From Silene conica (lineage: Eukaryota > Streptophyta > Magnoliopsida > Caryophyllales > Caryophyllaceae): a DNA stretch of 64,000 bases. The DNA is taken from NCBI GenBank assembly GCA_029255685.2, contig CM055320.2:44675910-44739909 (forward strand), written 5' to 3'. Under the pieces are notes generated by a model. That model did not search any database and was not told where the DNA came from. It saw nothing but the letters and a program-made list of their open reading frames with translations. Every line of letters begins with the position of its first letter. Within the stretch, counting starts at the first letter, position 1. A program made the translations under genes and the position numbers. This document shows positions 47,588 to 61,149 of this stretch, one piece after another.

Positions 47588-47620
47588 AGTCGACCGACCA
47601 CATATACAGGTCGGCCGACC
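47588..47620. repeat. Dyad pair after the purine tract
   Basis: Sites start at 47588 (AGTCGACCGACC) and 47609 (GGTCGGCCGACC), 21 bp apart. The equivalent pair in element 1 is at 5189/5210. Confidence 0.93.
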
Positions 47621-48276
47621 AACTAACATCATCAGAAAAAAATTCGTTCCAAAAATCCCTTCCTTTTATATGTTATCACTCCCGTGCTTCATTCAAAAAT
47701 ATCTGGGAGTCCTTTCTTATATTTAATGTGAGAGTTGTGCTACAAAAGAGCACTTTCTTAATATCAAAAAAGTTGTGAAATATGTTGTTGGGAACCGGTT
47801 TTACTAGCTTGGCTACTAACCCCACAATTCCAAAAACATCTTAACCACTTTTACCTTTTATCTCACATATCTTTCATTACCCCAATTACATATATCTGGG
47901 TCATTTAATGAGATTGTTATACAAGGTTGTAGAATTCTTGTTCATGTTAGATTGCAGGCATGTTTTTCATGGGTCGCAGTTAGGTGAGTGTCATGGCAAA
48001 TATACTTCTTTCTATCTTTTACATATACTCACCCTTTGCTTCATGAGTGTCTCGAGCGTACCGCGAGAGTCCATGGTATTAAGTCTCTATAGTTTCTTTA
48101 TTTGCAAATCTGACAACCCTATAACTCGTTTGCATGATTTAAATGCTTTCTCATTTTGTACTTGACATTGGTTTAGGCTAACATGTAAATTTCGCTCTGA
48201 GATTGAAATCGTTCCATTAGTTAAGATCGAGTCTATTTCTTGCTTGAGGGCAAGCAAGGGTTTGGTTTGGGGAATT

Positions 48277-49831
48277 TGATACGTGTCTATTTTATGATGT
48301 TTTACATCTATTTTTACACGTATTTGGTCGCTCATTTACTATGTTTTAGCCTTTATTTCCCACAAATTGTGTACTTTCGTATTTTTATGCACTTTTGCAG
48401 ATTTATGCGGAAAAGAGACGATTTAGCACCAAATTCGTATCCTCAAGTCTTTTGCTTAATTAAGGAATAAATGGAAAGTCAACTAGAGTCAAAATCAAGT
48501 ACCAAGAGTCAAAACAGAAGAAATCCGAATATTTCCGTACAGAAGCGGTCGACCGACCAGCAAAACGGGTCGGCCGACCAGGCCTGATTTTCATAAAGCC
48601 CTATTTTCAAGGAATGCCGGAAATAAAAGAAGCCCAACAGGAAGCGGTCGACCGACCCGAATAGTAGGTCGACCGACCACAACAGAAGCCCAATCGATTC
48701 TTTTCGGAAATAAACTAGAATTAGAGTCTTTAGGAAACTCTAATCTCTTACCCTATATAAGCTAATCTTGTAGCTAGGGTTTAGATATTTTAGATCTTGA
48801 GAATCAAGTTTTGCATCGAATCTTTCAGTATCAAGTTTTATCAGATTTAGTTTTGTAATCTTTCAATAATTCTCAAGCATTCAATAAAGTTAGTTTCTTT
48901 CTGCCCTAATTCCAATTGTGGTAATTACTCTTTTAATCTAGCTTTTTATTATAGTTCTTATTTTTATTATAATTGTTAAGTTAGAATCCCAAGCTTTATT
49001 GAATCTTGCATGTTTAGATTATTTACTATGTTCTCCATGTTTATTCTCAATTTCATAATCATCTTAACAACCATGAGTAGCTAATTTTCATATGTTAGGA
49101 TGTAGGGGATGAATATGCGTAGGTAAATAGAATTCGAAAGACCGACTTGTAGCAGGACCACGGTCGGCCGACTGGAATAGTCGGTCGGTCGACCGAGGCC
49201 GTGGTCGGCCGACTGGAGTAGCCGGTCGGTCGACCACTCGCGTATGTTTTCTTATTTCGTCTTTTCTTGTCAATTATAATATCCTGCAATGAGACCATAA
49301 GGAGACTTATAGGATGTTAGTAATGACCTACCCAAGATTGAGAGATACGGGAAGGGCATTGGTTTACACCTTAAGACGGACAGGTTACTCAAGGCTGAAA
49401 GGTATGTAACCTGGAATTTAGGAATCACCCTTATTGTTGACACCCAATAATTGTGAGACCTAGGAACTAATAGCATAGGCCGAAAGGAGCTATTAGGTAG
49501 CATAGATCTAAAAAGATATGTTACACCCCCTTACGCGACTGCAATACATGTTGACCTTAGAATTTATTTTACCTTAGCTTTTTATTACCCAAACATCCTA
49601 GCATCCCTTTTATTATATTTTATTCTCATCTTTATTTCTTGTTTTATTTCAATCTTTGCCTTAGATATAGTAATCAATCAATCAAACCCCCAAAAATTGT
49701 TACCTTTAAACATTAACATTAAGACAATAAACATTCCCCACCTCCTTGTGGTTCGACCCTGACTTTCACTATCTATTGTTAAAGTTAGGAATTATAAATT
49801 TTATCTTTGGTACCCTCAACGACGGGTATCA
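48277..49831 (+). repeat. 3' LTR of Athila-like element 2
   Basis: 1555 bp, about 7 differences from the 5' LTR and no length change. Dyad sites start at 48547, 48568, 48646, 48667, 49162, 49183, 49203 and 49224, matching the 5' LTR. Confidence 0.93.
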
Positions 49832-49999
49832 GAGGTCGACACGGTGGTACCACGGTTGTCGTCTAAGTCTGATGTCAGGAGTCGGGTTAGCGGTGGTTGT
49901 GGTTGTTGTCGGAGTTGCGGGTGGTGGCTGCGGGGTTCGGTAGTAGCCAGGTCATGGTAATTGGGTTCTAACCAGGCTTGGTTATGGCTATGGTGGGAC

Positions 50000-51239
50000 A
50001 GTTGGGAAATGTGTCCTCAACAATAGTGCGATCACATAATAAATCTCATGACGAGAATGCGCAAGGGATGATACGATTTATATTAGTCAACTGACCAACA
50101 TTAATCGGTAATGATTGGCTAGCTAGAGTTTGACATTACTGTCGTATGACGGTGGTGGTCAGTTGATCCCTTTAGGTCACACCTTTAGGACAATTTCCTT
50201 AATCGATAAAAGTGATAAATGTATATTGATACGATTTGCTCATATTCCTTAAACTCGTGTATCGAGAAATTAGAGGTTAAATCTTATTGTAAGATTTATG
50301 TTTAAAATTGAAACGTGTCAATTGTTAAACATTAAACGATATTTTATGATATCGTAATTAGAATGAATCGGGTTTTATATTATTACAAGTGTTGTAAATC
50401 GTATTGACGATTATTGAAATGACCATTTTATACATTAGTAATTATGAATTACTAGTCAATTTGTTAAATATGATTTATTAATTTACAAATAATATTTATT
50501 TGATAAATATGCATTTTAGATTAAAACAATTATTTTATGGTGTGAGATGTTTGCATTTCACATATAAGTTTACAATTGTACAAAATGACAAATATAAAAT
50601 GAAGGTCCATTTTATGAAAGGTGGTACCGGTTTTTGGTGTTGGTAATTAAGGTATGTTTTATGTTTTGAGAACATAAAGACACAACCATTAAGTGTAGCC
50701 TTGAGAGCATTTACCTAGAGCTATCCTATGTGCATGGGTAAGATAAAAATGCTCCTTTTGTGCTTCCCTAAGGCACTCTCACGCCAACTATACCAACCAT
50801 CCATCAAATATGAATCAATATACAAAACAATTCATTCATGCTAACCTTAAGTTTTTCTAGTGTAAGAAAACTAAGAAATCCTCTAAAATATTATAAGATA
50901 ATATTAGTACTAATTGTATAAGAGATATAAAATTAGTATAATAAGTTCATATTAGAACTTATATTGTTTTAAGGAAAGAACCGATTTTGATACTAGCTTG
51001 TTCCAAGTTTCGGTTGATTAAGGGATTGTCTTGGTGCATCCAAAGGAGGTATTCTTATTTGGGTACTTGGAGGATCATCCTTGCTTTAATCTTGGACCGT
51101 GTGTAAGGGTTCAATATCTCCTTATTTCCGCATATATTAGCATGCATAAGATCACCTATAATATGTTAATTAAAGGGTTAATTAAAAGATTATGTTAGTA
51201 TGACTAAAATTAGTTTATGAGTAACTTATAAACCCAACA
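50000..51239 (+). repeat. Copia LTR, left arm
   Basis: Starts GTTGGGAAATGTGTCCTC and ends AACCCAACA, directly before a primer site. Its first 600 bp resemble 59447 onward and, more weakly, 32997 onward. Confidence 0.85.
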
Positions 51240-51241
51240 AT

Positions 51242-51253
51242 TGGTATCAGAGC
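51242..51253 (+). promoter_or_regulatory. Primer binding site, tRNA-iMet
   Basis: TGGTATCAGAGC, two bases after the LTR end. The minus-strand partner is at 63570-63581. Confidence 0.9.
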
Positions 51254-53684
51254 AATAGGTTGTTTGCAAGCTTTCCGTTTACGTTTTTACGGAGTTATAG
51301 TGATAACAAAATAAAATTGGAATTTTCGTTTAATATATGATATGCACGAAATAATTTTAGCATAAATACCTATTGATTTCTAAAATGTTTTAGAATATTT
51401 GGAATATATTTGGCATGAATATTGACTTATGGTATATTAAATCTCGGTTTTTATAGAGTTTTAATGGTTAAAGTCGTTTATTTTGGGAAAAATAGCTAAA
51501 ATCATCTTTTGGCCGAGATTTTTCAGTATGTTATCACATCTATTTTCTATAATATGAATATGAATTTTCGTAAATTATAGACTTATAAAACGTGTGATAT
51601 GAATTTTAAGGGTTAAAATGCAATAAGATGAATAAAAATGGGTTAAAATAGTTATATTATGAATTTGACTATAAAAATTTATGAGGATGTCACATGAAAT
51701 ATTTAAAATTTATGCTAAAGTTTCCAGAAATTTATCTCAAATATTGCAATATTATAGATTTTTAATGTAAAAATCGGGTAATTAGTGACATTATTTCGAC
51801 TTTAATAGTTTAAGTTGGAATTTGGCCATAAAACTTTAACACGATGTCCTATATATTATTTCCAGCATGTATAAAATTTTCGAGAATTTTATCTTATTTT
51901 ATGCTTGAGAAATAATTTTAAAGGTTAAAATTGTACGATATATGACGTAAATCGTTAAAATTTGCAAAAGTTGTTAAAATGGCCAAAAAATGTAACCCAT
52001 ATTAGTCATATGTGATATGTTCATCATTAAAAATTTTTTGGGAGCCAAAAGTTTCAGATTTGATTTAATTTTAATTTGTTAAAAGTAGCATTTAAAATTG
52101 AATATTTAGAGTCATCTTTTAAAAATTTCGGCCATGGGGCTATGTGCCATTTAATTTTCTGTCCATTTTGTGTTCTTAAAATGTTTTGGAAGGTATAAAA
52201 ATATTATTAGTATTTAATTTGCATTTATGAAATTAATTATTGAATTTTCTGACTTAAATTGCTCGTTTTACGTCTTATTTACGAAATAATGTTAAAACCG
52301 TATAAAATACTAATATTTTAACATTATGAAAATTTTAAGAACATTCTGGATTTTTCAAAATTTCAATTTTGAATTTTCGAAATTTTTATGACTCTTTTGG
52401 ATTTTATATTATTTTTCCCCGTAAAACCGAGTAATACCGATCAATATTGAAATATATTAAGTTAAGTCATGTTCAAAGTTTGAGTAAGACTAAATTTTGA
52501 AACCTATAAGAGTTAGGATGATTAACTTAAGGATGAAAACGGTTTCATATAATGCATAGTGTTGTTAACCGTTAAAACACGCGATTCCATAAACCAAGGT
52601 TTACGATAACTATTTAAATAAGTGTTTTAAATAGGACGATTTGGCTTAGGGTTTGCATGTTAATTCATATTTACATAAGCATTGCATATTTTATTATGAA
52701 TGTCATGATTTTATTTACGTAATCTTGGGAATTATGTAATTTACTTAGTATGGCCTTAGTTTTTAATCGGTATTTCCCGAAATGTAAGGGGTTACCGATT
52801 CGGTTTTAATTTTGTGATCTCGTATCACCCAATTGTAATTTATTTCTATTTTATAATGTATAAAGTAGACTAGAAAAGTTGTAATTTTTGTAAAATCCGG
52901 AGTTCCTTGAAGACGGTGCCATTCGGAAAGGAGTTCCGACAAGACGGTGTTTACCTCGAAGTGCGTGCCGCGTGAAGTTCAAGGGACCAAAGGAGTTGGT
53001 TTCCGAATTTGTACTTTGTTATTTCTTTTCTAGGAAAGGCCATACTAGGGTTTATTTTATGCTTTTATTTTTGCTTTTTATATGTTTGCATGCATAGCCA
53101 AATTGTCATACATCGTATCATGCATGTTTCGACCTAGTCGACCTAGTCATTTATTTTATCGATAATTCACCGACTTAGTTCACTTAAACGGAGATAGATA
53201 ATAATTTGACTAGATCTCTTACATATAAATATTGAGACTTAGCCTTACCAAAAAGTACGGACCCATGAATCCCTTCTTCACAAGAACGTAGGCTCGGCTA
53301 CACCGGGGTACTAAAATTGTCACGTTGGGTAAGTGGGGTAATAAGATTACACCTTGAAATTTGGTTGATCTCAACGAAAGTATTCGTAACCGTAGTTGCA
53401 ATAAGTTCGGGCTAAAGATAATTTTAAGAAAATTGTCGACCGAGAGTTCTAAGAGTATAACCGATTAAAGGGTTAATCCACCAAATTATACCGATACGGG
53501 TTGAATCGGCTACACCGTGCCCGGATTAGTATGGGTTTGGGTCTCGGGATTGTTTACTTAATTGGGTAAGAGATCATTAAGTAAATATTTAACTAAACTT
53601 GTTAAAGTTTCTAGTTTAAATTAAGAATTTTAAAATGATGTTGTTTTTCCTTTTATTATTATAGTTTAATTTTCCACAACATCA
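51254..53684 (+). other. Leader of the left-arm Copia copy
   Basis: About 2.4 kb of AT-rich DNA between primer site and gag, with no frame of note. It mirrors 61150-63569. It contains the segment (53271-53303) whose reverse complement reappears as filler at the palindrome centre. Confidence 0.75.
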
Positions 53685-54623
53685 ATGGCAACCAACGCTC
53701 CACCTCTCACTAACGTATCATGGCTTCGATCATTTATGGATCGTTGCAAACTCGATAAGCATGGTTCAAACTTTAAGGATTGGGATGCGCAATTACTTTT
53801 GGCCGCTCAAGGTGACAATAAGAGTCGTTACCTATCTGAAGCCGCTCCTCCCGCCCCAACCGCTCGTTCCGCGGTCGGAACTCGTGAGGCCTATGAAGCC
53901 TACATGAAAGAGTCCTCCGCTCTTAAAAATGTGCTCATCTTCTCCATGGAGCCGGATCTCCAAAGGAGTATGATAAAGTTGACCACATCGTATGAAATAT
54001 ACACCAAGCTTGCGACCATGTTTTCGCAAACTCCAAGGGTGATTCAATATGAGGCGGCTTCCGCCTTCTTTGACATTACATTCAAGGAAGGGCAAAAGAT
54101 AAGCCCTCATGTACTCAAACTCGTTGAGCTCGCGGAGACTCTAAAAGCTCAAAATGTTGATGTTCCCGACTCTCTAATTATTGACCGAGTTCTTCACTCG
54201 CTCAATAAGGTTAAGGCGTATGCTCAATTCTGGGTGAATTTCAATATGCGAAACCAAGAGACCACGTTGGAAGAGTTGCATAAGATGCTCGTCCAAGCCG
54301 AAAGGGACATGGGACTTCATGAAAGTTCCACCAAGGATGTTTTGAACATCGAAAAGAAAGGGAAAACGAGCTTCAAAAGGAATGCCTCTAAAGGCAAGGG
54401 CAAGAAAACGTTCAAGCCCAAGGCGACCAAAGAAAAGACCTTTTCGAAAGGCGCTTCCACCTCGTCTTCAAAAGAGCAAGACAAGTGCCATTATTGCACG
54501 AGGATCGGTCATTGGAAGAGAAATTGCCCCAAATACTTAAGTGATCTCAAAAATGGGAAGGCTTGTTCTTCCCCATGTACCCGGCCCCCTAAAACCCTAA
54601 GCCACACTTGCATAAATATGTAA
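53685..54623 (+). pseudogene. Copia gag (UBN2 type), left arm
   Basis: A 312-residue frame: an N-terminal Copia gag segment (WLRSFMDRCKLDKHGSNFKD), a UBN2-type helical core (about residues 50-215), a Lys-rich linker, and a zinc knuckle CHYCTRIGHWKRNC (about residues 268-281). The last 20 or so residues are not gag-like and derive from the inverted LTR piece that follows. Protease and polymerase do not follow, so the element is incomplete. Confidence 0.88.
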
Positions 54624-57374
54624 GTTAAGCATAATTCATTCTTTTCTAAGTCATTTAGGGTGGCCATAGGTATTAGTTCCAAGGTCACCTTAATGATTAT
54701 GTTTTTGGTGTATTTAAGAGTATAATTAACTTAAATCAACCCTTAAAACACAACCACAAAACCGGCACATTCCACTTAAAATGGACCTCATTTCACCATT
54801 TTATCAACTTCACAATTTTATGTTATGTGACATCCAATATGTCATAAAATAACAATTGTTTTAACTTAATCATATATATTTATCACATAAATATTATTCA
54901 TAAATTAATTAATCTCATTTATCAAGTTGACAAGTAATTCGAAATTACTAGATGTGAAATGGTCACTTATAACAATCGTCAATACGATTTACAACCTTTG
55001 TATTAATTATAACCCAATTCATTCTAATTACGATATTATGAAATATCGTTTAATGTTTAACAATTGACACATTTCAATTTTAAACATAAATCTTACATTA
55101 AGATCTAACCTCTAATTTCTCGATATACGAGTTTAAGGAATATGATCAAATCGTATCAATATACATTTGATCACTTTATCAATTAAGGGAATTGTCCTAA
55201 AGGTGTGACCTAAAGGGATCAACTGACCACCACCGTCATACGACAGTAATGTCAAACTCTAGCTAGCCAATCATTACCGATTAATGTTGGTCAGTTGACT
55301 AATATAAAATCGTATCATCCCTTGCGCATTCTCATTATGAGATTTAATTACGTGATCGCACTATTGTTGAGGACACATTTCCCAACAATCTCCCACTTGT
55401 CCTCGACAAGTGTGCGTCACCAATTCTCTTGTCCTATTACAATCTCCCACTCAATGCAAGGTGTCTCTCTAAGGTCGTACTTGCATTCAATCATATCATG
55501 AGTGGTTTCCTCGATCTGGAGAATAACTGTTTGACCGGAATTATCTACCATAGATACCTTCCGAGCGTGGCCACGCATTTCCAGTTAACTTCTCCTCGAG
55601 TGGCCTTGAGATTTGAACAACCCTGACAAGGGGTGGACAATTTCTATCGCACTATTTCCTTTGACTAGTCACAGTCAGTCACAGCCTGAAGCAGTCCCAT
55701 TTGACTCAAGTTACGAAAAGTTGTAGAGAACAGATCAAGGCTATGCCTAAACTGTACCATCTTGGGAGAGTAGTCTTTAGTCTAAGAATTGACTCACAAG
55801 AATACTATAGAAGCTCTCGCCACGACCCGCCTATAAAATTTCCAGAACTCTATAAGCGGTCACATTGCCCGACAGAGTGTCTCTTACAGTATGCCTATGT
55901 GATCGACTAGTCATCACATATGACTCTATGGCACTTGAACTTGCCATCAATCGCCTCACACTCTAGTCGCTTTGAGACGTCACCTCATGTAAGCGGCTAG
56001 GGGCTATACTAAGTCAATCCAGTTCACTTATGGGGTTCAATATTGTCTCTTACAACCCATTTGGATTCTGACAAAGTATCTTTTACTTTGATTTAATCAT
56101 AACTCAAATGATGTTGTCATGCAACAATAGTCAATACTACTACATTGCATTTGATGCACAATCATCTATTTGTATTAGTGTTTTGCGAATAACCTTTATT
56201 CATGATTGCAAAACTTACAAATTTTGGTCTCCTTGATTCTCATATTATCCCGCATAATATGATTCTATTTAAGTACATATCTAGAACTCTTTCTAGATTT
56301 TGAGTTTCCTTTCCGGAGGAAAGCTCCCACTGTTATCTTATAACTTTTGACGTATCGATATACTGGAGGGATTAAAAATCACTCTCTACAGTCACTTATG
56401 TACTGAAAACTATATTGTAGTCTATTTATGATTTCATCATTCTTATAATTTTCACTCATCTTGGCTATTTGATAATGGTTTTATTCATCATTATGAACAA
56501 CGTATCCAACCATCCTAATTTCTAATGGGCGACCTTTTATTATCCATATAATAAACCTTCCCTTTAAAGCTCCATCATCATATGATACAAATTATTTTAT
56601 TCATCTAAATTGAGTACCTCTTATTCTTTACTCTTAAATTATCACCCATTCTCTCAAAATGGTAAGTTTCAATTCTTTGATGAATATCGCTCCCACTGAA
56701 AACAATATCCCTCTATTTCTTAAATGAACCTTTCATTTCTCGCATATTAAACTATTACTCGAATTATTATCACTATCACTATCCCTATAGTGATCTGTTT
56801 CCATTCAATCAATCATTACCCTCTTATCATGTCTTCGTTTCCTCGAGACGAAAATGACATGATAATTTCCTTATAACTACATTGAGAGAATTGAGATGAT
56901 TTCTTCTCTTTTATCTTATAAACTTAGAAAAATCATTTATTTAAGGAACCGGTCTTTCCTCCCATATAGATAGATGATTTCTCCTCTATTATCTTATAAT
57001 CTTTAAAAAATCAGTATCTCAAGGAGCCGTTATTCCTTCTGAATTCATACGGGGTTTCATGTCTCCTCTCTATGAAACAATGAACATAAAGAATCTTTCT
57101 TCGAGTGTCCTCCCGTAGTTTCTTCAGTGTCCTCTCGTAGTTTCTTCAAATAATTTAGGGCTCTTCTCAAGACTCCCATATAGGAATCTTCTCTAAGATC
57201 CTTTATTTTCATCATTGGTTTGCGAGCGAAATATTTTCTCCCACTCTATCCTTCTAACAATAACCTTTATTCGTATAAGGATAGCTATTTCGATTAACCA
57301 ATGCATATGAATGTTTGAAGTTTTATAGGTGTGATGAATACATTCTTATTTTCACTTAAAATGAAAATCTTATA
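54624..57374 (-). repeat. Inverted Copia 3' end, left arm
   Basis: Read on the minus strand from the centre: about 2 kb of 3' untranslated DNA, a priming tract GACAAGTGGGAGATTG, then an LTR start at 55387 that runs about 750 bp before meeting the gag of the plus-strand copy. It contains no coding domain. It is apparently identical to 57460-60210 in reverse complement. Confidence 0.85.
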
Positions 57375-57459
57375 CATTCTTATTTTCACCCCGGTGTAGC
57401 CGAGCCTACGTTCTTGTGAAGATTTTCATTTTATAAGATTTAAACTATAATGAAAATTT
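57375..57459. other. Palindrome spacer with templated filler
   Basis: 85 bp. Bases 57389-57421 repeat, without change, 33 bp of the right-arm leader (61531-61563; CCCCGGTGTAGCCGAGCC...). The flanks are short repeats of the adjacent arm (CATTCTTATTTTCA, and ATTTTCATTTTATAAGATTT with its inverse). Confidence 0.88.
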
Positions 57460-60210
57460 TATAAGATTTTCATTTTAAGTGAAAATAAGAATGTATTCAT
57501 CACACCTATAAAACTTCAAACATTCATATGCATTGGTTAATCGAAATAGCTATCCTTATACGAATAAAGGTTATTGTTAGAAGGATAGAGTGGGAGAAAA
57601 TATTTCGCTCGCAAACCAATGATGAAAATAAAGGATCTTAGAGAAGATTCCTATATGGGAGTCTTGAGAAGAGCCCTAAATTATTTGAAGAAACTACGAG
57701 AGGACACTGAAGAAACTACGGGAGGACACTCGAAGAAAGATTCTTTATGTTCATTGTTTCATAGAGAGGAGACATGAAACCCCGTATGAATTCAGAAGGA
57801 ATAACGGCTCCTTGAGATACTGATTTTTTAAAGATTATAAGATAATAGAGGAGAAATCATCTATCTATATGGGAGGAAAGACCGGTTCCTTAAATAAATG
57901 ATTTTTCTAAGTTTATAAGATAAAAGAGAAGAAATCATCTCAATTCTCTCAATGTAGTTATAAGGAAATTATCATGTCATTTTCGTCTCGAGGAAACGAA
58001 GACATGATAAGAGGGTAATGATTGATTGAATGGAAACAGATCACTATAGGGATAGTGATAGTGATAATAATTCGAGTAATAGTTTAATATGCGAGAAATG
58101 AAAGGTTCATTTAAGAAATAGAGGGATATTGTTTTCAGTGGGAGCGATATTCATCAAAGAATTGAAACTTACCATTTTGAGAGAATGGGTGATAATTTAA
58201 GAGTAAAGAATAAGAGGTACTCAATTTAGATGAATAAAATAATTTGTATCATATGATGATGGAGCTTTAAAGGGAAGGTTTATTATATGGATAATAAAAG
58301 GTCGCCCATTAGAAATTAGGATGGTTGGATACGTTGTTCATAATGATGAATAAAACCATTATCAAATAGCCAAGATGAGTGAAAATTATAAGAATGATGA
58401 AATCATAAATAGACTACAATATAGTTTTCAGTACATAAGTGACTGTAGAGAGTGATTTTTAATCCCTCCAGTATATCGATACGTCAAAAGTTATAAGATA
58501 ACAGTGGGAGCTTTCCTCCGGAAAGGAAACTCAAAATCTAGAAAGAGTTCTAGATATGTACTTAAATAGAATCATATTATGCGGGATAATATGAGAATCA
58601 AGGAGACCAAAATTTGTAAGTTTTGCAATCATGAATAAAGGTTATTCGCAAAACACTAATACAAATAGATGATTGTGCATCAAATGCAATGTAGTAGTAT
58701 TGACTATTGTTGCATGACAACATCATTTGAGTTATGATTAAATCAAAGTAAAAGATACTTTGTCAGAATCCAAATGGGTTGTAAGAGACAATATTGAACC
58801 CCATAAGTGAACTGGATTGACTTAGTATAGCCCCTAGCCGCTTACATGAGGTGACGTCTCAAAGCGACTAGAGTGTGAGGCGATTGATGGCAAGTTCAAG
58901 TGCCATAGAGTCATATGTGATGACTAGTCGATCACATAGGCATACTGTAAGAGACACTCTGTCGGGCAATGTGACCGCTTATAGAGTTCTGGAAATTTTA
59001 TAGGCGGGTCGTGGCGAGAGCTTCTATAGTATTCTTGTGAGTCAATTCTTAGACTAAAGACTACTCTCCCAAGATGGTACAGTTTAGGCATAGCCTTGAT
59101 CTGTTCTCTACAACTTTTCGTAACTTGAGTCAAATGGGACTGCTTCAGGCTGTGACTGACTGTGACTAGTCAAAGGAAATAGTGCGATAGAAATTGTCCA
59201 CCCCTTGTCAGGGTTGTTCAAATCTCAAGGCCACTCGAGGAGAAGTTAACTGGAAATGCGTGGCCACGCTCGGAAGGTATCTATGGTAGATAATTCCGGT
59301 CAAACAGTTATTCTCCAGATCGAGGAAACCACTCATGATATGATTGAATGCAAGTACGACCTTAGAGAGACACCTTGCATTGAGTGGGAGATTGTAATAG
59401 GACAAGAGAATTGGTGACGCACACTTGTCGAGGACAAGTGGGAGATTGTTGGGAAATGTGTCCTCAACAATAGTGCGATCACGTAATTAAATCTCATAAT
59501 GAGAATGCGCAAGGGATGATACGATTTTATATTAGTCAACTGACCAACATTAATCGGTAATGATTGGCTAGCTAGAGTTTGACATTACTGTCGTATGACG
59601 GTGGTGGTCAGTTGATCCCTTTAGGTCACACCTTTAGGACAATTCCCTTAATTGATAAAGTGATCAAATGTATATTGATACGATTTGATCATATTCCTTA
59701 AACTCGTATATCGAGAAATTAGAGGTTAGATCTTAATGTAAGATTTATGTTTAAAATTGAAATGTGTCAATTGTTAAACATTAAACGATATTTCATAATA
59801 TCGTAATTAGAATGAATTGGGTTATAATTAATACAAAGGTTGTAAATCGTATTGACGATTGTTATAAGTGACCATTTCACATCTAGTAATTTCGAATTAC
59901 TTGTCAACTTGATAAATGAGATTAATTAATTTATGAATAATATTTATGTGATAAATATATATGATTAAGTTAAAACAATTGTTATTTTATGACATATTGG
60001 ATGTCACATAACATAAAATTGTGAAGTTGATAAAATGGTGAAATGAGGTCCATTTTAAGTGGAATGTGCCGGTTTTGTGGTTGTGTTTTAAGGGTTGATT
60101 TAAGTTAATTATACTCTTAAATACACCAAAAACATAATCATTAAGGTGACCTTGGAACTAATACCTATGGCCACCCTAAATGACTTAGAAAAGAATGAAT
60201 TATGCTTAAC
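57460..60210 (+). repeat. Inverted Copia 3' end, right arm
   Basis: The mirror of 54624-57374. The LTR start TGTTGGGAAATG lies at 59447 after GACAAGTGGGAGAT. A block near 59215-59330 is shared with the 3' region of the Copia element at 32690-32800. Confidence 0.85.
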
Positions 60211-61149
60211 TTACATATTTATGCAAGTGTGGCTTAGGGTTTTAGGGGGCCGGGTACATGGGGAAGAACAAGCCTTCCCATTTTTGAGATCACTTAAGTA
60301 TTTGGGGCAATTTCTCTTCCAATGACCGATCCTCGTGCAATAATGGCACTTGTCTTGCTCTTTTGAAGACGAGGTGGAAGCGCCTTTCGAAAAGGTCTTT
60401 TCTTTGGTCGCCTTGGGCTTGAACGTTTTCTTGCCCTTGCCTTTAGAGGCATTCCTTTTGAAGCTCGTTTTCCCTTTCTTTTCGATGTTCAAAACATCCT
60501 TGGTGGAACTTTCATGAAGTCCCATGTCCCTTTCGGCTTGGACGAGCATCTTATGCAACTCTTCCAACGTGGTCTCTTGGTTTCGCATATTGAAATTCAC
60601 CCAGAATTGAGCATACGCCTTAACCTTATTGAGCGAGTGAAGAACTCGGTCAATAATTAGAGAGTCGGGAACATCAACATTTTGAGCTTTTAGAGTCTCC
60701 GCGAGCTCAACGAGTTTGAGTACATGAGGGCTTATCTTTTGCCCTTCCTTGAATGTAATGTCAAAGAAGGCGGAAGCCGCCTCATATTGAATCACCCTTG
60801 GAGTTGGCGAAAACATGGTCGCAAGCTTGGTGTATATTTCATACGATGTGGTCAACTTAATCATACTCCTTTGGAGATCCGGCTCCATGGAGAAGATGAG
60901 CACATTTTTAAGAGCGGAGGACTCTTTCATGTAGGCTTCATAGGCCTCACGAGTTCCGACCGCGGAACGAGCGGTTGGAGCGGGAGGAGCGGCTTCGGAT
61001 AGGTAACGACTCTTATCGTCTCCTTGAGCGGCCAAAAGTAATTGCGCATCCCAATCCTTAAAGTTTGAACCATGCTTATCGAGTTTGCAACGATCCATAA
61101 AGGATCGAATCAATGATACGTTAGTGAGAGGTGGAGCGTTGGTTGCCAT
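60211..61149 (-). pseudogene. Copia gag (UBN2 type), right arm
   Basis: The mirror of 53685-54623 with the same 312-residue length. About nine base differences fall in the first 370 bases of the frame and I see none in the remainder. Confidence 0.88.

Larger units (their letters stand above)
46343..48276 (+). other. 3' untranslated region of Athila-like element 2
   Basis: Aligns with 3845-5875 of element 1. It holds dyad pairs (46542 and 47588), the conserved hairpin (46657-46693), the purine tract (about 47480-47578) and the GGGGAATT tract before the LTR. Confidence 0.8.
41817..49831 (+). mobile_element. Athila-like (Ty3/Gypsy) element 2, gag-protease only
   Basis: LTRs at 41817-43371 and 48277-49831, both 1555 bp, with target duplication GAGGT (41812-41816 and 49832-49836). 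The primer site is for tRNA-Asp at 43377. The coding region (43494-46342) has Athila gag, zinc knuckle and aspartic protease but no reverse transcriptase, RNase H or integrase. The LTRs differ at about 7 sites (0.45%), so it is younger than element 1. Both elements share 3' sequences and the 21-bp-spaced dyads but differ in LTR length and much LTR sequence. The coding part is broken, with about one interruption. Confidence 0.92.
38759..49999 (+). repeat. Family T 3' LTR in three pieces
   Basis: Pieces are 38759-39398, 41650-41816 and 49832-49999, separated by a CACTA element and by Athila-like element 2. The first 200 bp match the LTR at 9641. The last pieces match it around 10380-10500. The LTR is cut short at 50000 by the Copia palindrome. 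Confidence 0.8.

Noticed and set aside
53832-54110. A minus-strand frame of 92 residues inside gag (and its mirror at 60724-61002)
   Set aside because: It is antisense to a recognisable Copia gag and appears twice only because of the palindrome.
55295-55910. Three small frames mirrored at 58924-59539
   Set aside because: They lie in the Copia 3' untranslated region and LTR start. Their conservation is explained by the palindrome, not by coding.
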